The notes under the pieces were generated by a model. That model was not told the origin of the DNA. It saw only the letters and a list, made by a program, of their open reading frames with translations, and did not search any database. From positions 1 to 7,630 of the forward strand of contig DATFRD010000037.1 of NCBI GenBank assembly GCA_035263645.1: a stretch of 7,630 bases of DNA, read 5' to 3'. This stretch comes from CF-161 sp035263645 (GTDB lineage: Bacteria; Chloroflexota; Dormibacteria; Dormibacterales; Dormibacteraceae). The position numbers were made by a program, and so were the translations under genes. Below, piece after piece: positions 5,555-7,630 of the stretch (its first letter is position 1; each line of letters opens with the position of its first letter).

Positions 5555-5564
5555 CCGCGGAGGC
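5546..5564. terminator. Weak hairpin between convergent genes
   Basis: GCCTCC (5546-5551) and GGAGGC (5559-5564) form a six-pair stem with a seven-base loop that contains the R2-like stop codon. It lies in the narrow gap between two convergent genes and could slow polymerase from both sides, but there is no T-tract, so it may be chance in G+C-rich DNA. Confidence 0.25.
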
Positions 5565-5568
5565 GCCG

Positions 5569-7630
5569 TCAGAGGGCCCCGTCGGTGGGCGCGTCCGATC
5601 GTGCGACCCACGAGCGCACACGGCCGGTGGCAGGCTCCTCGGGGGGTGCCTTGGTCTGGCTCGGCGCGGCGGGCTGTGCCGCGGCCGGCCCCGGCGAAGC
5701 CTCCGGGCCCAGGATGAGCGGCAGTTCCAGCACGAACCGGCTGCCCCGGCCCGGACTGCTGCGCTCGAGCGTCACCGATCCTCCCATCGCCCCGGCCAGC
5801 CGCCGGCTCAGGTACAGCCCGAGCCCGGTCCCCGCCGGGAAGCCCAGCTCCGGGTGCTCGACCCGCTCGAACCGCTCGAAGATCCGCTCGTGGTCCTCCG
5901 GCCGCAGCCCGACGCCATGGTCCTCCACTGCGGTCCGGGCCCGGCCGCCCGCGGCGGCCTCGACCGAGATACGCAGCCACGGACCCGTGTACGAGTAGGT
6001 GATGGCGTTGACCAGCAGGTTGTCCAGGATCCGGCCGACGTAGTCGGAGTCCGCGCAGACCCAGACGGCGCCGGGCGGCAGGGCGACGTCGATGCGCGCG
6101 CTGCGGAGCTCGGCGGAGGGCCGCAGGCGGTCGACGGCCGCCCGCACCGCAGCCCGTGCGTCCACCTCCTGCCGGCGCGCCTGGGCCCGGCCCGCCTCCA
6201 GCCGGGACGCCATCAGCAGGCCCTCCACCAGGTGGGCCAGCTCGTCTGACTTGGACTGGAGGGCGGTCACGGCGCCCTTGGACTGGCCGGGCAGATCGCC
6301 CAGGGTGCCGTCGCGGAGCATCGAGGCGTAGCCGCGGACCACGCTCAGCGGCGTCCGCAGCTCGTGGGCAGCCATGTTCAGGAACAGGCTCTTGGCCCGG
6401 CTGACCTCCTCGACGCCGGCGAACTGGCGGGCGTTGCGCAGCGCCACGGCGGCCACCGTCGCCATCGTGCCGACGGTGGCCAGGTCGTCGGGCTCGAACG
6501 GCACGTCTCGCACCCGGGCCAGCCCCAGAACGCCCACGATCTCGTGGGCGTACATCAGCGGCACGGCCAGCGCGTGCCGCGAGTTCGCGGGCCACCGCCC
6601 GCCGGCCGCATTTCGCAAGCGGGTTGGGAGCGGTCCGACGGCGGCCTGGCTGCGTCGCTGCAGCACCGCCGCCCGGATGACGGGAGCCGAGCTCAGCGGA
6701 TAGCGCTCACCCGGGGTGAGCGGCGGGGTGTCGACCGAACGATAGCCCTCCACCACGATGCTGTCTCCCTCCACCCGGCAGAGCATCGCCCGGTCGGCCT
6801 CGACGACGGCCATGCACTGCTCCAGCAGCCGGTCGACGACCACCTCCGGCTGCAGCGAGGAGGCCACCGCCTCGGCCGTCCGGAAGCTCGCCTGCAGCCG
6901 GCCGATCGCCCGCAGCTCGCCCCGGATGGACCGGGCGTAGAGGTTGAGCTGGCCGAACAGCAGCGTGATCGCGATCGCCGTGGGCAGCACATGGGTCGCA
7001 TACCAGATGGTCGTGTAGCGGGCGGTCAGCCAGATCAGGAGCAGGGAGTTGACGCCCGAGAGCGCCAGCGCCGGCACGATGCCGCGGAGGACCCGCTCGT
7101 CGCCGCGGTGTCCCATGACCAGGAGGACCCCGGCTGCCGCCACCGGCACCAGGCCGAACGCTCCCGCCACGTCGCTGGTGCGCCCGAACGCGTCGTCGTG
7201 GACGACCTGCAGGGGGGACAGGGCCAGCAGGAGCGCGAGGCCCGCCACGCCGGCGCCCAGGGCGAGCCCCAGGCCCAGCGCCAGCCGGGCCCCGCGGGTC
7301 CCGTCCGCCAGGGGCCGCGGGACGTGCAGCGCCGCCAGCGCCAGCATGGTGGGGGTGGCGGTGTTGACGAGGAGGAAGATCCAGCCCGTCGTGTCGTCGG
7401 CCACTGCCCGGCCCGTCAGCGCTGGCAGGATGCCGGGGAACGTCAACAGGTGGGCCAGCCAGAGCACGCTCAGCGCGACGCCGATGGCGGCGGCGGGCAG
7501 CGAGGCAGAGTCCGCCCGCAGGCGTGCGTCGAGGGCCCCCAGCGCCGCGATCACTGCGAAGCACACGATGTTTACGCCGTCGGTGACAGGCACGACCCAG
7601 CGCAGGGCCGGCCGATCGGGCAGCAGCAGG
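5569..7630 (-). CDS. Membrane-bound GAF sensor histidine kinase (N-terminus possibly beyond right edge)
   Basis: Sensor kinase of at least 674 residues, counted from a GTG at 7593; the frame stays open to the right edge (LLLPDRPALRWV...), so the true start may lie outside. In order: about seven hydrophobic membrane segments (roughly 7-22, 35-56, 70-92, 103-126, 145-161, 168-190, 199-217), a short helical linker, a GAF domain (about 240-388), a HisKA domain with MAAHELRTPLS (407-417, phospho-acceptor H410), and an HATPase domain with N-box DNLLVNA (524-530), G1 EDHGVGL (557-563), F-box IFERFERVE (571-579) and G2 GTGLGLYLS (588-596). All catalytic motifs are intact. After the kinase core comes an Ala/Pro-rich tail of about 45 residues. 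It should sense a signal through the membrane region or GAF domain and pass phosphate to a response regulator not in this window. It converges on the R2-like gene, so co-regulation is not implied. Confidence 0.93.
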   Translation of the reverse strand, partial: LLLPDRPALRWVVPVTDGVNIVCFAVIAALGALDARLRADSASLPAAAIGVALSVLWLAHLLTFPGILPALTGRAVADDTTGWIFLLVNTATPTMLALAALHVPRPLADGTRGARLALGLGLALGAGVAGLALLLALSPLQVVHDDAFGRTSDVAGAFGLVPVAAAGVLLVMGHRGDERVLRGIVPALALSGVNSLLLIWLTARYTTIWYATHVLPTAIAITLLFGQLNLYARSIRGELRAIGRLQASFRTAEAVASSLQPEVVVDRLLEQCMAVVEADRAMLCRVEGDSIVVEGYRSVDTPPLTPGERYPLSSAPVIRAAVLQRRSQAAVGPLPTRLRNAAGGRWPANSRHALAVPLMYAHEIVGVLGLARVRDVPFEPDDLATVGTMATVAAVALRNARQFAGVEEVSRAKSLFLNMAAHELRTPLSVVRGYASMLRDGTLGDLPGQSKGAVTALQSKSDELAHLVEGLLMASRLEAGRAQARRQEVDARAAVRAAVDRLRPSAELRSARIDVALPPGAVWVCADSDYVGRILDNLLVNAITYSYTGPWLRISVEAAAGGRARTAVEDHGVGLRPEDHERIFERFERVEHPELGFPAGTGLGLYLSRRLAGAMGGSVTLERSSPGRGSRFVLELPLILGPEASPGPAAAQPAAPSQTKAPPEEPATGRVRSWVARSDAPTDGAL

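Noticed and set aside
4414..6249. 611-residue plus-strand open frame overlapping the R2-like gene
   Set aside because: Same reasons: wrong frame within one real gene and antisense to another, with no recognisable motif.
4469..6595. 708-residue minus-strand open frame across the R2-like gene and the kinase gene
   Set aside because: It is opposite a protein with intact metal ligands and in the wrong frame of a kinase with intact motifs; stop-free frames this long are common at this base composition.

Overview
The window is about 70% G+C and densely coding, with codons that mostly end in G or C. It has the look of an uncultured, fatty-acid-catabolising soil or groundwater bacterium. Candidatus Rokubacteria/Methylomirabilota, a deep deltaproteobacterial lineage or an actinobacterium would all fit. 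That assignment is inference from style only; nothing here (no rRNA, no ribosomal protein) settles it.

Layout. Positions 1-3485 hold a minus-strand cluster read right to left: an ECHDC3-type crotonase-fold protein, a histidine-phosphatase-family protein, an APH-type phosphotransferase, and an acyl-CoA dehydrogenase of the ACAD10/ACAD11 type that runs off the left edge. Phosphatase and kinase overlap by 29 bases, and kinase and dehydrogenase are 14 bases apart, each start having a strong Shine-Dalgarno sequence, so these three look translationally coupled. Diverging from the crotonase gene, with the two ATG codons sharing one CATG, is a small HGG-motif hotdog thioesterase on the plus strand (3484-3918). 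Positions 3914-4454 are non-coding and hold an array of long, hairpin-rich direct repeats: a short head, three near-full units and a decayed tail. The plus-strand gene at 4484-5554 encodes an R2-like ferritin-fold metalloprotein with the ligand set and the Tyr/Val pair of the R2lox (ligand-binding oxidase) family. It converges, 14 bases apart, on a minus-strand membrane-bound GAF histidine kinase (from 5569), whose reading frame stays open to the right edge.

How the genes may work together. An APH-type kinase beside an ACAD10/11-type dehydrogenase matches the bacterial and mammalian route for 4-hydroxyacyl-CoAs, in which the hydroxyl is phosphorylated and then removed so that beta-oxidation can continue. 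Here a phosphatase gene is coupled upstream of the kinase, a crotonase-fold protein lacking both catalytic glutamates leads the cluster, and a thioesterase diverges from it. The R2lox-like oxidase may also act on a lipid-like ligand, but it lies beyond the repeat array and is probably a separate transcription unit. The histidine kinase has no response regulator in view.

The points most worth following are the kinase-phosphatase-dehydrogenase module, the hairpin repeat array that abuts a stop codon, the R2lox-like protein, and a possible symmetric divergent promoter at 3491-3499.
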